Of a stretch of DNA of 64,000 nt, positions 20,218 to 30,454 are shown one piece after another. The position numbers and the translations under genes are program-made. Every line of letters starts with the position of its first letter. Within the stretch, counting starts at the first letter, position 1. Source of the DNA: Microglena sp. YARC (taxonomy: Eukaryota; Chlorophyta; Chlorophyceae; Chlamydomonadales; Chlamydomonadaceae); contig CM039462.1 in assembly GCA_022414725.1 (NCBI GenBank), positions 79,063,421 to 79,127,420 of the forward strand, in the 5' to 3' direction. Under the pieces are notes generated by a model. It saw only the letters and a list, made by a program, of their open reading frames with translations. It made no database searches and had not been told where the DNA came from.

Positions 20218-21216
20218 TCATGCACCAAACAATTCAAGAATAGCCAAGCGCACCTTGATGAGGTCGTCACAGAGAAAAGTCTTTGGATGCACGTTGTACA
20301 GGTGCGCGCTGACCTTAGCGGTCTCCTTCCGGAGGAACTGGCCAGCAGGTACAAGCGGGTGGTCCAGGTCAAGGAACACCGTTGTTGCTGTGACGAGCAG
20401 ATATTTCATCGCAAATGTACCGCCCTCTAGATGGTCGAAGAAGAGAGGACTAGGTTTTCCCTTCTTCCACACATCCTTGACGTCGCCGAAAGTGCGCCTG
20501 ATCTCCTCCATATCAGCATTGTGTTGGCTTTGCTCCGGTGAGTAGCCCGAAGCTACAAGACCTACGTCGTTCCTTGACAAGTCGAGGACAAGGAACTCCA
20601 CCGCTTTCTTGATGGTATGCAACGCACTGCTCACGGGACTGCGAGCGGCAATGGGATAGGCAAGGAGCAGTACCCTCACTGCTTGGAGGAACTTCGCCAT
20701 ATCGTCAGATATAGCTCCGACAGCTCCACCAGATAGACTGGAGTACAACATATCTGGTTGCGTCAATAGCTCGATGTCGGGGACGCTGGCCGAGATGACA
20801 GTGTCAGAGTGTGTATGTTCTTGTACCTTCTTGCCCCTGCTCTCGATCACAGTCAACCACCAGTTCAGTTGGCAGTTGACTTCCTGATTGTTAGTCTGGA
20901 ACGTGATGAACCCGTTTGCTTTCTTGAACTCAGTGATGGTCAGCTTGGGCATCAAAAGCTCTGAAGTACCACGGAGGTCAAGTGCATCCCTCCTTGTAGT
21001 GGCGTAGTCCAACTGCAACCTCGAGAACCAGGCCTGTGCTGTCATAGGCTTTGACAAACCTTCCACCACCGTCTGTCCAACTTCCTCGGTGGCGAACATG
21101 ACGCCGGAGGCCTTTGTGCCACTTTTGGAAACGGCAGCGTCCATGGAACCCTTAAACAACTGGTCGTTGACGGAGCTGAAGTGATGTTGTCCAGGCTTGT
21201 CCAGGCTAGGTGATTC
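20218..21216 (-). CDS. Large leftward transposon gene, last exon
   Basis: From acceptor GTTCGCAG to TGA at 20218. The frame joins the previous exon in phase zero (TRYST/ESPSLDKPGQHHF). About 332 residues, including NWWLTVIESRGKKVQEHTHS, VGAISDDMAKFLQAVRVLLL and AVEFLVLDLSRNDVGLVASG, ending in VRLAILELFGA. It is soluble in character with several amphipathic helices, and has no signal peptide or obvious membrane segment. I do not recognise a domain. Its place in a TIR element makes a transposition role likely, but that is inference. Confidence 0.65.
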   Translation of the reverse strand, partial: ESPSLDKPGQHHFSSVNDQLFKGSMDAAVSKSGTKASGVMFATEEVGQTVVEGLSKPMTAQAWFSRLQLDYATTRRDALDLRGTSELLMPKLTITEFKKANGFITFQTNNQEVNCQLNWWLTVIESRGKKVQEHTHSDTVISASVPDIELLTQPDMLYSSLSGGAVGAISDDMAKFLQAVRVLLLAYPIAARSPVSSALHTIKKAVEFLVLDLSRNDVGLVASGYSPEQSQHNADMEEIRRTFGDVKDVWKKGKPSPLFFDHLEGGTFAMKYLLVTATTVFLDLDHPLVPAGQFLRKETAKVSAHLYNVHPKTFLCDDLIKVRLAILELFGA

Positions 21217-21383
21217 CTGCGAACAAGGAAGTACGCGGTAATTAATTGAGGGAAGCTTGAAGGCAGCCGCTCCCCTTTGCGTAGGGGAGACCTAGACAGT
21301 CAACCAAATGGGCCCCACGACAGTACATCGCGAAAGGGAGACATTTGGTAAGTATTTTAAAAGCAAACGTCTGTAACACTTAC

Positions 21384-21532
21384 CGTAGAGTAGCGGGTCA
21401 TCAACTCGGCCTTAAAGTCGTCCTCCTCAATGTTGTGCATATCAAGAAGCTTCTTCAGGATGAACACCACAAAGCCCGCACTCACTTCTTCTTGAAATGC
21501 TCCAATGCCAACTTGTATGCAGCGGCAAAGGT
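21384..21532 (-). pseudogene. Large leftward transposon gene, short exon with frameshift
   Basis: From acceptor TGCTCAG to donor ACG/GTAAGTG. The first part reads TFAAAYKLALEHFKKK and meets TGA at 21482-21484. After a two-base shift the frame continues AGFVVFILKKLLDMHNIEED and AELMTRYST, then splices in phase to the last exon. So one indel breaks an otherwise coherent exon. It may be a real mutation or a sequencing error. Confidence 0.6.
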
Positions 21533-21775
21533 CTGAGCAAGCATGTAAGAGGTATTTGTTTATTTTTGATCATGCTCAAATATACATCATTGCAATCCAA
21601 GTTGCATGCAAATGGTCAAAATCGTATCCCCTTTGTCACCTAGAGAACTATGCAAACTCTCCTACAAGCACAACCATCCACTTAGTGCATGCATAGTCCT
21701 CCCGTACGCGCGGGGGAGCAGTCACCCCCCCCCCCTCCTCTCCCACTCCCCCACCCCCTGTTTAATTTCACATAC

Positions 21776-23097
21776 CTTGGGAGAAAAGCTGACAGAGTCA
21801 ACGGAGTCCAACTGTTTCTTGAAAGCCTCAACCTGGTGAACATACAAGTGTTCCGTCACAAGGTTGAGGAAGGCGTCGCATTCAGCAGGGGGCAGCCTCA
21901 TCGTATCCTTCATGTCCTCCAGCGTAACATTCCTGACATTGGTCACGGTTGGCTTGCCCTTCCCCTTGCCTTTACCCTTTGGCTTCTCCTCGGGTTCCTC
22001 TTCCTCGTCAGAGGATGGTCTGTCTGTCGGCAAGATAGTCACTTCACACTCCACGTTGGGGAGGCGCTCGAGGGTAATGTTACTGCCGATCATCGTTCGG
22101 GTGTCCATGCTTGACATGATGAGGAAAGCCCTGTCGTAGCTGTCCTGGGTCAAACTCACGATCTTGAAGCGTGGTGTCAAAGATGACGCCTCGTTGCTGT
22201 ATAGCCTCGCAAGCTTCTCGTCCCCAGCCACGCATTGGAACCTAAAGGCACTGTACTCAATGCTGTGATGCCCTTTCTCAGCCCGAGGCGGGCTACTCGC
22301 TTTGAGGTACATCTCTCTCCACAGGTAGGTCGAGATCAAGAAGGGCTGAGACTCGTAGCCCTCTGCCGACTGGCCACTGACGTTGTCTTGGCGGAGAGAA
22401 AAACCGGGCATTACCAAGCTTGTCCGAGTAGGTGTCGCCCGGCACCGAAGAACAACCGGTACAGGCAGCACTGTTGGAGAGGCATCCCACTCGGGGTCAG
22501 GTCGATCAATGCTTTTGGAGCTGTGGTAGCCTCCGATGACCCATGGCTCGCCAAACTCAGCTGACACATCGCTGACATTGTTTGAACATGGTCGAAAAAG
22601 AGTCGAGGTCGATGTTCTTCCAAAGTGTACCCAGCGGTTTCAAGTTTGCATCAATGTCGATGAACAAGATGATGGCCGGGGTCATGCTTGTGGGTGCAAA
22701 GACATTTTTCAAAGCTATGATTCGCATCGGGTCAAACAAACGGATACGGACGGGAAGCTCAGGAGGAAGAAACCTCCTAGCATCCAAGGAGAAGTAGACC
22801 CCTAGTGCATTCGCGAGTTGTCTCTCGGCCAAGTGCTTCTTAGCCCATGTCAGCTTCTCTGAGAGTTGTGAACCAAGTTTGTCCTCCTTGTCCGCCACGG
22901 TAGGGGTGTTGGCTCTCGATACGCGTTGGGTGTTGTCCCCCCCTAAGCCTGAGGTGCTGATCCTCGCTGTGCCGGCTACGGATTTGACTGCGGGGTTGGC
23001 CCTCCCACGGTCTGCAGTGACCCCCAATGGTGTCAGTCCATTCCCAAGGTCAGTAGCGTGGGCAGGGGTCTCATCTGCTGCTCCATTTGAAGCGAAC
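21776..23097 (-). pseudogene. Large leftward transposon gene, main exon with frameshift
   Basis: From acceptor TGTCTTTAG to donor AAG/GTATGTG. The first frame (to about 22557) includes GVYFSLDARRFLPPELPVRI and MTPAIILFIDIDANLKPLGT. The second frame (from about 22567) includes VSAEFGEPWVIGGYHSSKSI, an acidic stretch SSDEEEEPEE followed by KPKGKGKGKGK, and HLYVHQVEAFKKQLDSVDSV. The two frames meet with a 10-bp overlap, consistent with a single indel near 22560. The acidic/basic linker suggests a nucleic-acid or chromatin contact, without identifying the family. Confidence 0.6.
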
Positions 23098-23149
23098 CTA
23101 AAGACATGCAAACAAAATGACTTAATAGGGTTGACATAAAGGGATTTTT

Positions 23150-24240
23150 ATATGAGTTTTATTTGGGCAATCCCCAAGGCGTATACAATGTCCTCCCGTA
23201 CGCGTGGGGGTGCATAACCCCCCCAACGCCACGACTCAGACCCAATCAGTGCAACCAAAGTCCTCCCGTACGCATGGGGGAGCACCCCCCCCCCCCCCCC
23301 CCCCCTCTTTCCATCCCCAACCCGCTGCTTGCACACCCCGGTGCATGCACAGCCCTCCCGTACGCGTGGGGGAGCCCCCCACCCCACACCCACCCCCCAA
23401 TGCATGCACAGCCCTCCCGTACGCGTGGGGGAGCAGGCACCCCTCCCCCTTCATCTCACCCTCAGTGTTTAGAAATTCCTCCCGTACGCGAATGGGAGAC
23501 CCCCCCCCCCCCCACACACACACCCACCCAATACACCCAGTGCATGCACAGTCCTCCCGTACGCGAAGGGGAGCCCCCCACCCCACACCCACCCCCCAGT
23601 GCATGCACAGCCCTCCCGTACGCGTGGGGAGCAGACACCCCTCCCCCTTCATCTCACCCTCAGTGCTTAGAAATTCCTCCCGTACGCGAATGGGAGACCC
23701 CCCCCCCCCACACACACACACCCACCCAATACACCCCCAGTGCATGCACAGTCCTCCCGTACGCGAAGGGGAGCCCCCCACCCACAACCACCCCCCAGTG
23801 CATGCACAGCCCTCCCGTACGCGTGGGGAGCAGACACCCTCCCCTTCATCTCACCCTCATTGCTTCGAAATTCCTCCCGTATGCGTATGGGAGCCCCCCC
23901 ACCCCCAACACCCACCCAATACACCCCAGTGCATGCACAGCCCTCCCGTACGCGTGGGGGAGCAGGCACCCCTCCCCCTTCATCTCACCCTCAGTGTTTA
24001 GAAATTCCTCCCGCTACGCGAATGGGAGACCCCCCCCCACCCACCCACACCCACCCAATACACCCCAGTGCATGCACAGTCCTCCCGTACGCGAAGGGGA
24101 GCCCCCACCCCACACCCACCCCCAGTGCATGCACAGCCTCCCGTACGCGTGGGGGAGCAGACACCCCTCCCCCTTCATCTCACCCTCAGTGTTTAGAAAT
24201 TCCTCCCGTACGCAAATGGGAGACCCCCCCCCCATGTGCA
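23150..24240. repeat. Intronic array of hairpin modules (about 190-198-bp unit), left
   Basis: Three module types, each with a CCTCCCGTACGCG...GGGAG core, alternate: one after GTGCATGCACAGTC, one after GTGCATGCACAGCC, and one after TTTAGAAATT. They are separated by C-rich/CACACC tracts. Full units recur at about 23530, 23728 and 23918, then a shortened unit at 24058. The array fills the intron before the main exon of the leftward gene. Long Pro/His-rich frames are by-products. Confidence 0.9.
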
Positions 24241-24249
24241 TTTCATACA

Positions 24250-24649
24250 ATCGACTAAAGAAACTAGAAAGAATCGAGTTGAATGCATTGCCGATTCGCG
24301 ATTCGCGGTCGTCAATCTCCGAATCTGCATGGACAAGCTTCACCACCGCACGAGGTCGCAATCGGCAACGTTGTCAAGCTCGCAACCCCCAAGCGCGACC
24401 ATTGAAGTGTATGGCGGACAGTTGTGAAAGAAGCATGAGTTCAAAATGAACTCACATGGCACGGAGATCTTTCGGCATGGCTTCATTGGCAGCGTCCTGG
24501 GTTGCATCGCCCTCGTCCTGAACCGGGTGTCCATTGCCAGCCTCCCGATTGTTGCCTCCTCGCTTCGCCTCCTCTCGCTTCGCCTCCTGTCGCTTCCTCC
24601 TCTTACTCGCAGAACCTATTGGCATGTCACAATTGCGGAAGTAAGGCAT
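24250..24649 (-). CDS. Probable small exons of the leftward gene
   Basis: A stretch reading KRRKRQEAKREEAKRGGNN (basic, helical) ends at a CAT/GTGAGT donor near 24457. A second stretch, PRAVVKLVHADSEIDDRESR then IGNAFNSILSSFFSRL, ends at a GTATGA donor near 24255, where the hairpin array begins. Exon borders and phases are not settled. Confidence 0.35.
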
Positions 24650-24924
24650 GGTGAAGGAAAACGAAAAGGAAAGATCGCCGTCAGAGCAATGATATTCAAA
24701 AGCGCGTACGTTGTGTAGCGCAACGATATTTCAAACCTGCAGTACATGTCGCTCCGTACAGGTTTGTTTCAAAAGCTCGACCCTGTTCGCACTCAAATAC
24801 GGTATGATCAAACATTCACTCACTGCTGCCAGGTGCCTCCTTCTCTCTCTGCCTTGTTCCCCTCCTGCCTGGGCTGAAACTCTCAAAACCTGGAGTTAGC
24901 GTGGATTCCGCATGCTCGGATAAC

Positions 24925-25355
24925 TCAGTCTCGTTTCATCGAGCTGTCTCGCTGGAGGACGCCTGTGCGCAGTTGCACAGGTTGACCGCGATCCTGCAAC
25001 CACCATTTTTGCATTGCGGCGGTGTAGTTGTGCGGAATGCGGAAATTGCCTACGGGCATGTGGTTCTTGAATGCCATGTCCTTCAGCTGTTCGGACATGC
25101 AATCATCGAAAGTAAGTTGTAGCCAGAAAGCTTCGGACCCACACATCGGTTTGCAAGTTCCAGAAAACCGATACCAGGATGTGTGCGCCACAGTAGTTTT
25201 GGCATTGGCGCCTCCTAATAGCACCTCGCGAGACCTAGTTTCTACGACCTGCTTGTTCCACTGTTGAATGCCTTTGTCACATGCGGCGTCCCGTCTCCGT
25301 ACATCTTGGCATCGATGGTGCCATTCGAGTAGAAGCTGCGTCCAATAAAATAGGA
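24925..25355 (-). CDS. Leftward transposon gene, upstream exon (WWLQ...)
   Basis: After a strong acceptor (TTGGACGCAG) the frame reads LLLEWHHRCQDVRRRDAACD, GIQQWNKQVVETRSREVLLG, WLQLTFDDCMSEQLKDMAFK and PVGNFRIPHNYTAAMQKWWL, to a TGA at 24925. An alternative frame directly after the acceptor (FYSNGTIDAKMYGDGTPHVT) would fit the phase of the exon at 26341 but closes after 30 residues. An indel or alternative acceptor is therefore likely. No domain recognised. Confidence 0.5.
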
Positions 25356-25419
25356 TAGGGTAGTCATTTGTTCGAATTTGAATTAAATAATTAGACACAC
25401 TCTAACATTGTATGTAAAT

Positions 25420-26320
25420 ACTTCCCGTACGCGAGGGGAGCCCCCCCCCCCCCCCCCCCCCCCGACCCCCACCCCCCACACCCACCCAATACACCCCGGT
25501 GCATGCGCAGTCCTCCCGTACGCGAAGGGGAGCCCCCCACCCCACACCCACCCCTAAGTGCATGCACAGCCCTCCCGTACGCGTGGAGGAGCAGACACCC
25601 CTCCACCTTCATCTCACCCTCATTGCTTCGAAATTCCTCCCGTTCGCGAATGGGAGCCCCCCACCCCCCCCCCACACACAATACACCCCAGTGCATGCAC
25701 AGTCCTCCGTACGAAGGGGAGCCCCCCACCCCACACCCACCCCCCAGTGCATGCACAGCCCTCCCGTACGCGTGGGGGAGCAGACACCCCTCCCCCTTCA
25801 TCTCACCCTCATTGCTCGAAATTCCTCCCGTACGCGAATGGAGCCCCCCACCCCCAACACCCCCAATACCCCCCAGTGCATGCACAGCCCTCCCGTACAC
25901 GTGGGGGAGCAGACACCCCTCCCCCTTCATCTCACCCTCATTGCTTCGAAATTCCTCCGTACGCGAATGGGAGCCCCCACCCCCAACACCCACCCAATAC
26001 CCCCCAGTGCAGCACAGCCCTCCGTACGCTTGGGGGAGCAGTCCCTCCCCTTCATCTCACCCTCATTTGCTTCGAATTCTCCGTACGCGAATGGGAGCCC
26101 CCACCCCCAACACCCACCCAATACCCCCCCAGTGCATGCACAGCCCTCCCGTACGCGTGGGGGAGCAGAACACCCCACCCTCCCCCTTCATCTCACCCTC
26201 AGTGTTTTCGAAATTCCTCCCGTACGGCGAATGTGAGCCCCCCCACCCCACACCCACCCAACACACCCCAGTACATGCACAGTCCTCCCGTACGCGTGGG
26301 AGAGCGTCCAATCCCCCATT
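25420..26320. repeat. Intronic array of hairpin modules, right
   Basis: Same three-module unit as the left array, here with units at about 25487, 25679, 25866, 25997 and 26120, and many single-base losses. It fills the intron between the exons at 24925 and 26341. It begins with a C run of about 20 (25441-25463). Confidence 0.9.
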
Positions 26321-26340
26321 GACCTAATATGTATACTTAC

Positions 26341-26834
26341 ATAATTTCCGACGGGTTGTCCAGATAGACTACCTTCCCTTCAGCTAAGGCAAAGTCGTCC
26401 AGACAAAGGGTCTTCGCGCCATAAACCGAACGCACAGATGATTCACTGTTTTGATCCCAGAGGACGATACCAACACTGTGGGTCCCCAATCTCTCTTCGC
26501 GCTCCACGTCCAGAGTGCAGTAGGTCACGTAAGGTGACCAGCTCCAGTTAAACGCAGGATATTTCTTTCCCACCAGCTCAGAGAAAGCGGGTCTATTGCC
26601 TTCTGATGTATTCGGTGCTGTAGGAGGTTTTTTATCCGACCACTTTATGACAAGAGGGGATGTCACCGACACACTGGTCTTAGACGCAGACTTCGGGCTC
26701 ATGGTACTGTCACCGACGCTGTCACAACGAGATGCGAATAGAACTCTAGGTGCAATTCCACCCTTATGTTGCGCCGCGAGATTCCTAGAAGGTTGCTCTT
26801 CTCGCGCTGTGCGCACAGGCTGCCTCTGCGGCAC
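26341..26834 (-). CDS. Leftward transposon gene, first recognised exon
   Basis: ATG at 26834 (or the internal ATG of MSPKSASKTS), ending at a consensus donor AT/GTAAGTATAC. It includes KYPAFNWSWSPYVTYCTLDV, GTHSVGIVLWDQNSESSVRS and TLCLDDFALAEGKVVYLDNP. The frame stays open upstream to about 26935, where an AACAG acceptor-like site occurs. The start may therefore lie in an earlier exon. Function unknown. The gene is divergent from the one at 27314, with about 480 bp between them. Confidence 0.55.
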
Positions 26835-26934
26835 TACGCAAATTCTAGTAAGCTCCTGCGCTGTTCGCCCCGGCCTGGGTTGAACCGCGCGATGCTGCTC
26901 CTGCTGCTGCGCTGTGCCCCCAGCTAGCTGTTAT

Positions 26935-27313
26935 TGCGATGCTATTCCCCTATTAGGTCCAGGGAGGGTGACGGTTCTACGGTGTGTTGCTCCCTGCTGG
27001 TGAATGTTGCGGGTTAGAAATGGTTAAATCGCGTGTTCTATTAGAAGGAGGGGCTGAGATAAGAATTGGGTGAATTGGCCTGCGATGAGAATTAATTTCA
27101 TCGCTTTCCTTAGGCATGGTTCTAATAATGGTGGCTGCATGTCAGCAGTTGATATGTACCGTTCCTGGATTGCGGCGGTACGGTCCCTGATGCATCCATA
27201 TAGTTACCTCCGGAGCATCCAGTCTACTACTTGTATGTTTTGCTTCCAGTCACTCTCCCGATAAATTTAATCGCCTGCGCGGGTATAATGACTCTACACC
27301 ATCCCAGAACAGG
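26935..27313. promoter_or_regulatory. Divergent intergenic region of the transposon
   Basis: It separates the leftward and rightward genes and so should hold both promoters. A 64-codon open frame (27070-27264, plus) may be an upstream exon or chance. No clear TATA motif. Confidence 0.35.
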
Positions 27314-27585
27314 ATGGGGACTACTTACAAACTTGATGTCGATCGGTTCAGTCGTTACCGTCTTTTTCTATCCGGTTCACTATCGCCTGTAGTCGAACGA
27401 CAACTTGCATTCGACACAGCCAGGGTAGACAGTGAAGAAGAAAACGAGACTGTCGAGGAAGACGAAGACGGCCATGGTATCCGTTGCAAGTGCATCAACA
27501 AATGTTACACCACAGTCCCTGGAGACATTGTTAAGAAACGACGAGCTGACTTTATCCAGCTCAATCCAACAGGGGGGCAACAACG
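27314..27585 (+). CDS. Rightward transposon gene, exon 1
   Basis: ATG at 27314 gives TTYKLDVDRFSRYRLFLSGS, an acidic stretch (DSEEENETVEEDEDGHG), then IRCKCINKCYTTVPGDIVKK (Cys-rich: C-x-C-x3-C) and RADFIQLNPTGGQQ. A GTGCTA donor at 27586 is weak. It puts the exon in the phase needed by exon 2, giving QQ-R-FEAAVVGRR. The CKC...C group could bind a metal ion. No family recognised. Confidence 0.55.
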
Positions 27586-28007
27586 GTGCTACATTGAATT
27601 ACGTGCAATGCCTAGTGCACGCTGTGTCCTCCCGTTCGCGTGGGGGAGCATTCCCCCCCCCCACCCCCCCACCCCCCCACCCACACCCCCACACACACTC
27701 ATACACTTTCACCCCCACCCCCCCCACACCCCCCCACACACACCACCATCCCCCCCCCCCCCCCCCCCCACCCCCCCCCCCCCCCCCCCCCCCCCCACAC
27801 ACCCCCCCCCCCCACACACACACCACCACCACCCCCACTAAAAAAATCCCCACCCACCCTACACCCACCCACCATCCACCCCACCATCAACCCCACCCCC
27901 AACCCACTACATCCACACACACACCCCCCCCACACATACACACAAACATAAAATGTTACACAATAGCCCCCCCCCCCCCCTCCTGACGCACACACCACGC
28001 AATACAG
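27586..28007 (+). other. Intron of the rightward gene, with one hairpin and C-rich tract
   Basis: Contains TGTCCTCCCGTTCGCGTGGG followed by GGAGC near 27626, then about 300 bp of C/CACACC sequence. The acceptor is AATACAG. It shows the same construction as introns of the leftward gene, but read on the opposite strand relative to transcription. Confidence 0.65.
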
Positions 28008-29072
28008 GTTTGAAGCAGCCGTGGTGGGAAGGCGTATGGCAACACCCACGGCAAAGTTGACGGATGCGTTCAATGCTGCAATGACATCCCTTGTGGCGGA
28101 GTTCGGGGAGTCAATGCCGCACCAGACTTGTTTTGCAAAAGGGTCGACCGGGAGGAAAAAATTGAAGATATCACGCCCTTTGATTTTCTTACATTGCGGC
28201 ATATTTCAAAGCAAGCAAGCTGTCATCAGCGATGACTTTGCCGGACCTTTAGCCGGAGAAATTGCCGAGCATGTAGCCGGCTACGGAGCCGGGTACGCAG
28301 CAAGTATTACCGCTGACATTCGCAGAATTTGGTTGGACAGCAATAGATGGTGGAAGGAGTTCTTTGACAATGAGAAAGAGTATTGGGCCAAACTACCACC
28401 TGGTGCTGAGACGGGGGAATTCCCAGCAGACAAACATTTTGTCGACTTCCCTTCTGCCTTGTCCGAATTTCCTCAATTGGACGCTTCTCGGATATCCCTA
28501 GGCGAGAACTTGATAGCAGCTTTGGATGACTTGTCCATTGACTTGCCAGATATCCTACAAAGTGAGGTGGCAAAGGGATTGAAGGACATACTCACTATGG
28601 AGACAGAACTTGCAAGGCCACATGCTGCGGATCTGCTGTACTTACATTCTTCGCAAGGGACCAAGCCAGATACAAGAGCCGCCTACGACCCCAACACAGA
28701 TTTGGCTTTGGGACATGTAGCAGTGGTCAAGGTTGCCGTGGAAGACTCTAGCGGGAGAGAGAGGATGGGACGTAGGTTGAGATCAAATCTGATACTGTCA
28801 TTGGAGAGGTAGAATGTGTGTACTTAATGCCTTTATACTCTAAGAGAGGTGAGGCATTGGTGTACACCGACACCGACTACCCAGAGTGGCCTAGTGAGTG
28901 GATGGACCAAAAGCTTTTGCCGATTACCGTTAAGCTTGGGAGGAACCACAAGGCTACATGGACAGGCAACATCCCCCTTGATGCCGTGCAATTCAGTTTG
29001 CCAACCACGAGCAACATGAAGATACCAAAGAAGTACCACACAAGCGTGCTCTTAGCTTGCAAAGCCCATTGA
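28008..29072 (+). pseudogene. Rightward transposon gene, exon 2 with a frameshift
   Basis: The first frame reads FEAAVVGRRMATPTAKLTDA, LIFLHCGIFQSKQAVISDDF, DIRRIWLDSNRWWKEFFDNE and GHVAVVKVAVEDSSG, then stops at TAG near 28810. From about 28782 another frame reads IKSDTVIGEVECVYLMPLYS, EALVYTDTDYPEWPSEWMDQ and KKYHTSVLLACKAH, to TGA at 29070. The two halves look like one protein of about 350 residues broken by one indel near 28765-28785. No domain recognised; it is probably the second mobility or accessory protein of the element. Confidence 0.6.
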
Positions 29073-29219
29073 GGACAACACTAGACGGAGGCCGTGCAGT
29101 CGGATGGAGATAATGTGGACATTGATGGAGAAGAGGAGGAGGTGGAGGAGGGTTTAGGGGGTAGTGGGGGTGAGGAGGGGGAGAAGGAGGAGAATGACGT
29201 TTCATAGTCACCTTAATGA

Positions 29220-29535
29220 TATTATTCATAAGCCACTCTTACGTTTATTTTCATAAGCCGTGAATGCTAAATTCTATATTCCGGTCAATAACTGCCAGTT
29301 TTACACATTTTCCTTACATTAAAAAACATAAGATGTAAAATTGGTGTTTCTAAGTTGTTACACAATAGGGCAGTTTCATGCTCATAAGATTCGCTATATC
29401 CATTCTTATGAGCTCGAATTGAGCATATTTCGTCAAATTTGAACATATTGACCGAAATCTCATGTTTTTTTAATCATAAGATTGAACTTGTAAAAATCAG
29501 AAATACCCCTTAAAAGTGAACATAAGAATGGAAAT
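29220..29535. promoter_or_regulatory. Right subterminal CATAAG/CTTATG motifs
   Basis: CATAAG occurs near 29229, 29252, 29331, 29382, 29475 and 29521, and CTTATG near 29405. Both orientations occur, as at the left end. Between 29073 and 29220 there is a GGAGG-rich 3' segment. Confidence 0.55.
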
Positions 29536-29560
29536 CGGCCGGGAAGCAGGAACGCCCATT
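29536..29560 (-). repeat. Right TIR of the DNA transposon
   Basis: Exact inverse of 18240-18264. Confidence 0.95.
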
Positions 29561-29615
29561 ATAAGTTAAACTAAAAGAGTGATTGAAAGCAGGAGTATAA
29601 GTTCAACTATTTCAA
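29561..29615. repeat. 35-bp tandem repeat, right half (transposon target)
   Basis: ATAAGTTAAACTAAAAGAGT, then GATT and a further partial unit, continuing the repeat interrupted at 18239. Confidence 0.85.
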
Positions 29616-29764
29616 TCAATTTTAAAGCTCGATTGACTTTAAACGGTTTAAATCTTATATCATCTAATTTTTCAAGAGTTTTCTGGATTAGTGCTCTGAA
29701 TTAGTTATTCATTTACAATTATACATTTTCTTAGTTGTTTAGTTAGGGGACAATAATTATTTAC

Positions 29765-29894
29765 CTTCATGGCGTACTTGAGCAGATAGTATGACCATGC
29801 CTCGTTGGTAATGCGCTGTATGTTGCAATGTGCTCCCCAGAGTGCTAGGACAGTTGGATGATGTGGTACTACATTACGGTCACAATGTCGCGGC
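29765..29894 (-). CDS. Helitron gene exon 7: Rep tyrosine (YY) motif
   Basis: From acceptor AAATGCAG to donor AAG/GTAAAT. It joins exon 6 across an AG/G split codon (YYR/PRHCDRNV). The frame reads VVPHHPTVLALWGAHCNIQR and ITNEAWSYYLLKYAMK. The ending carries the paired tyrosines (Y-x3-Y) followed by K, the site that nicks and holds DNA in Helitron Rep proteins. No stops. Confidence 0.9.
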
Positions 29895-30143
29895 CTGCAT
29901 TTGGATGAGAAAGTATGTGTTAAGTTAAGGTTCTGTAAAATCTATGTCTATGCAGCGCAAGTTACGATGGACTTTTTCAACTAAATTATGTAACATAAGA
30001 AAGGTAAGAATTATGTGACGAGTTAGTCCTATGAAAGTTTGGACTAGTGGTAATATTCTAGACCCTTGTAGTTAGTTACAATACATTGGCCAGCTATTGT
30101 TTTTTAAACAACAAAATTATATATACGAATATATGGAACACAC

Positions 30144-30259
30144 CTGTAGTAATCGTAGCGCTTGGTTTCTACGTTGAACTGTGGTTCAAACTGAGGCTGA
30201 GTAGACATAGGAAAGTGGAACTTGCAGCTACCTTTCTCTATGCAGCCGGGTTGTTTCAC
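30144..30259 (-). CDS. Helitron gene exon 6: Rep, Cys/FP block
   Basis: From acceptor TGACAG to donor CAG/GTGTGT. Reads VKQPGCIEKGSCKFHFPMST, PQFEPQFNVETKRYDYYR. The C-x5-C-x-FxFP pattern and following R-x(Y) are standard between the HUH and tyrosine motifs of Helitron Rep. Confidence 0.85.
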
Positions 30260-30454
30260 CTGTCAGATTTTAAATACAAGATGGTTAGACAATAGTGGTT
30301 AGACAGTAGTGATTAGACAGTTCATCTTCAAACAGTGATTAGACAGTTCATCTTGAAACAGTTTTATTGTGATGTAATTTAAGAAAGTGAAACACAAGAA
30401 TGGTTTGGTCAAATTCTTCAAAAACATTCAACAATAAGAAGGTACATTGCTTAC

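Larger units (their letters stand above)
18240..29560. mobile_element. 11.3-kb DNA transposon with perfect 25-bp TIRs
   Basis: The left end, AATGGGCGTTCCTGCTTCCC then GGCCG (18240-18264), is matched exactly in inverted orientation at 29536-29560. ATAA flanks both ends (18236-18239, 29561-29564), and the joined flanks restore the 35-bp repeat, so insertion is precise. Both subterminal zones are rich in CTTATG/CATAAG motifs. Inside are a leftward multi-exon gene (20218-26834), a leftward methyltransferase-like ORF (18978-19991) and a rightward gene (27314-29072). I cannot place it in a named superfamily: no DDE-type transposase block is recognisable by eye. Confidence 0.9.

Noticed and set aside
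23163..24449. 428-codon Pro/His-rich frame
   Set aside because: It reads through the C-rich hairpin array, and related frames occur in the other array and on the other strand.
27070..27264. 64-codon plus-strand ORF as a separate gene
   Set aside because: It is short, with no recognisable content, and lies in the divergent promoter region; it may be an upstream exon but I cannot support it.
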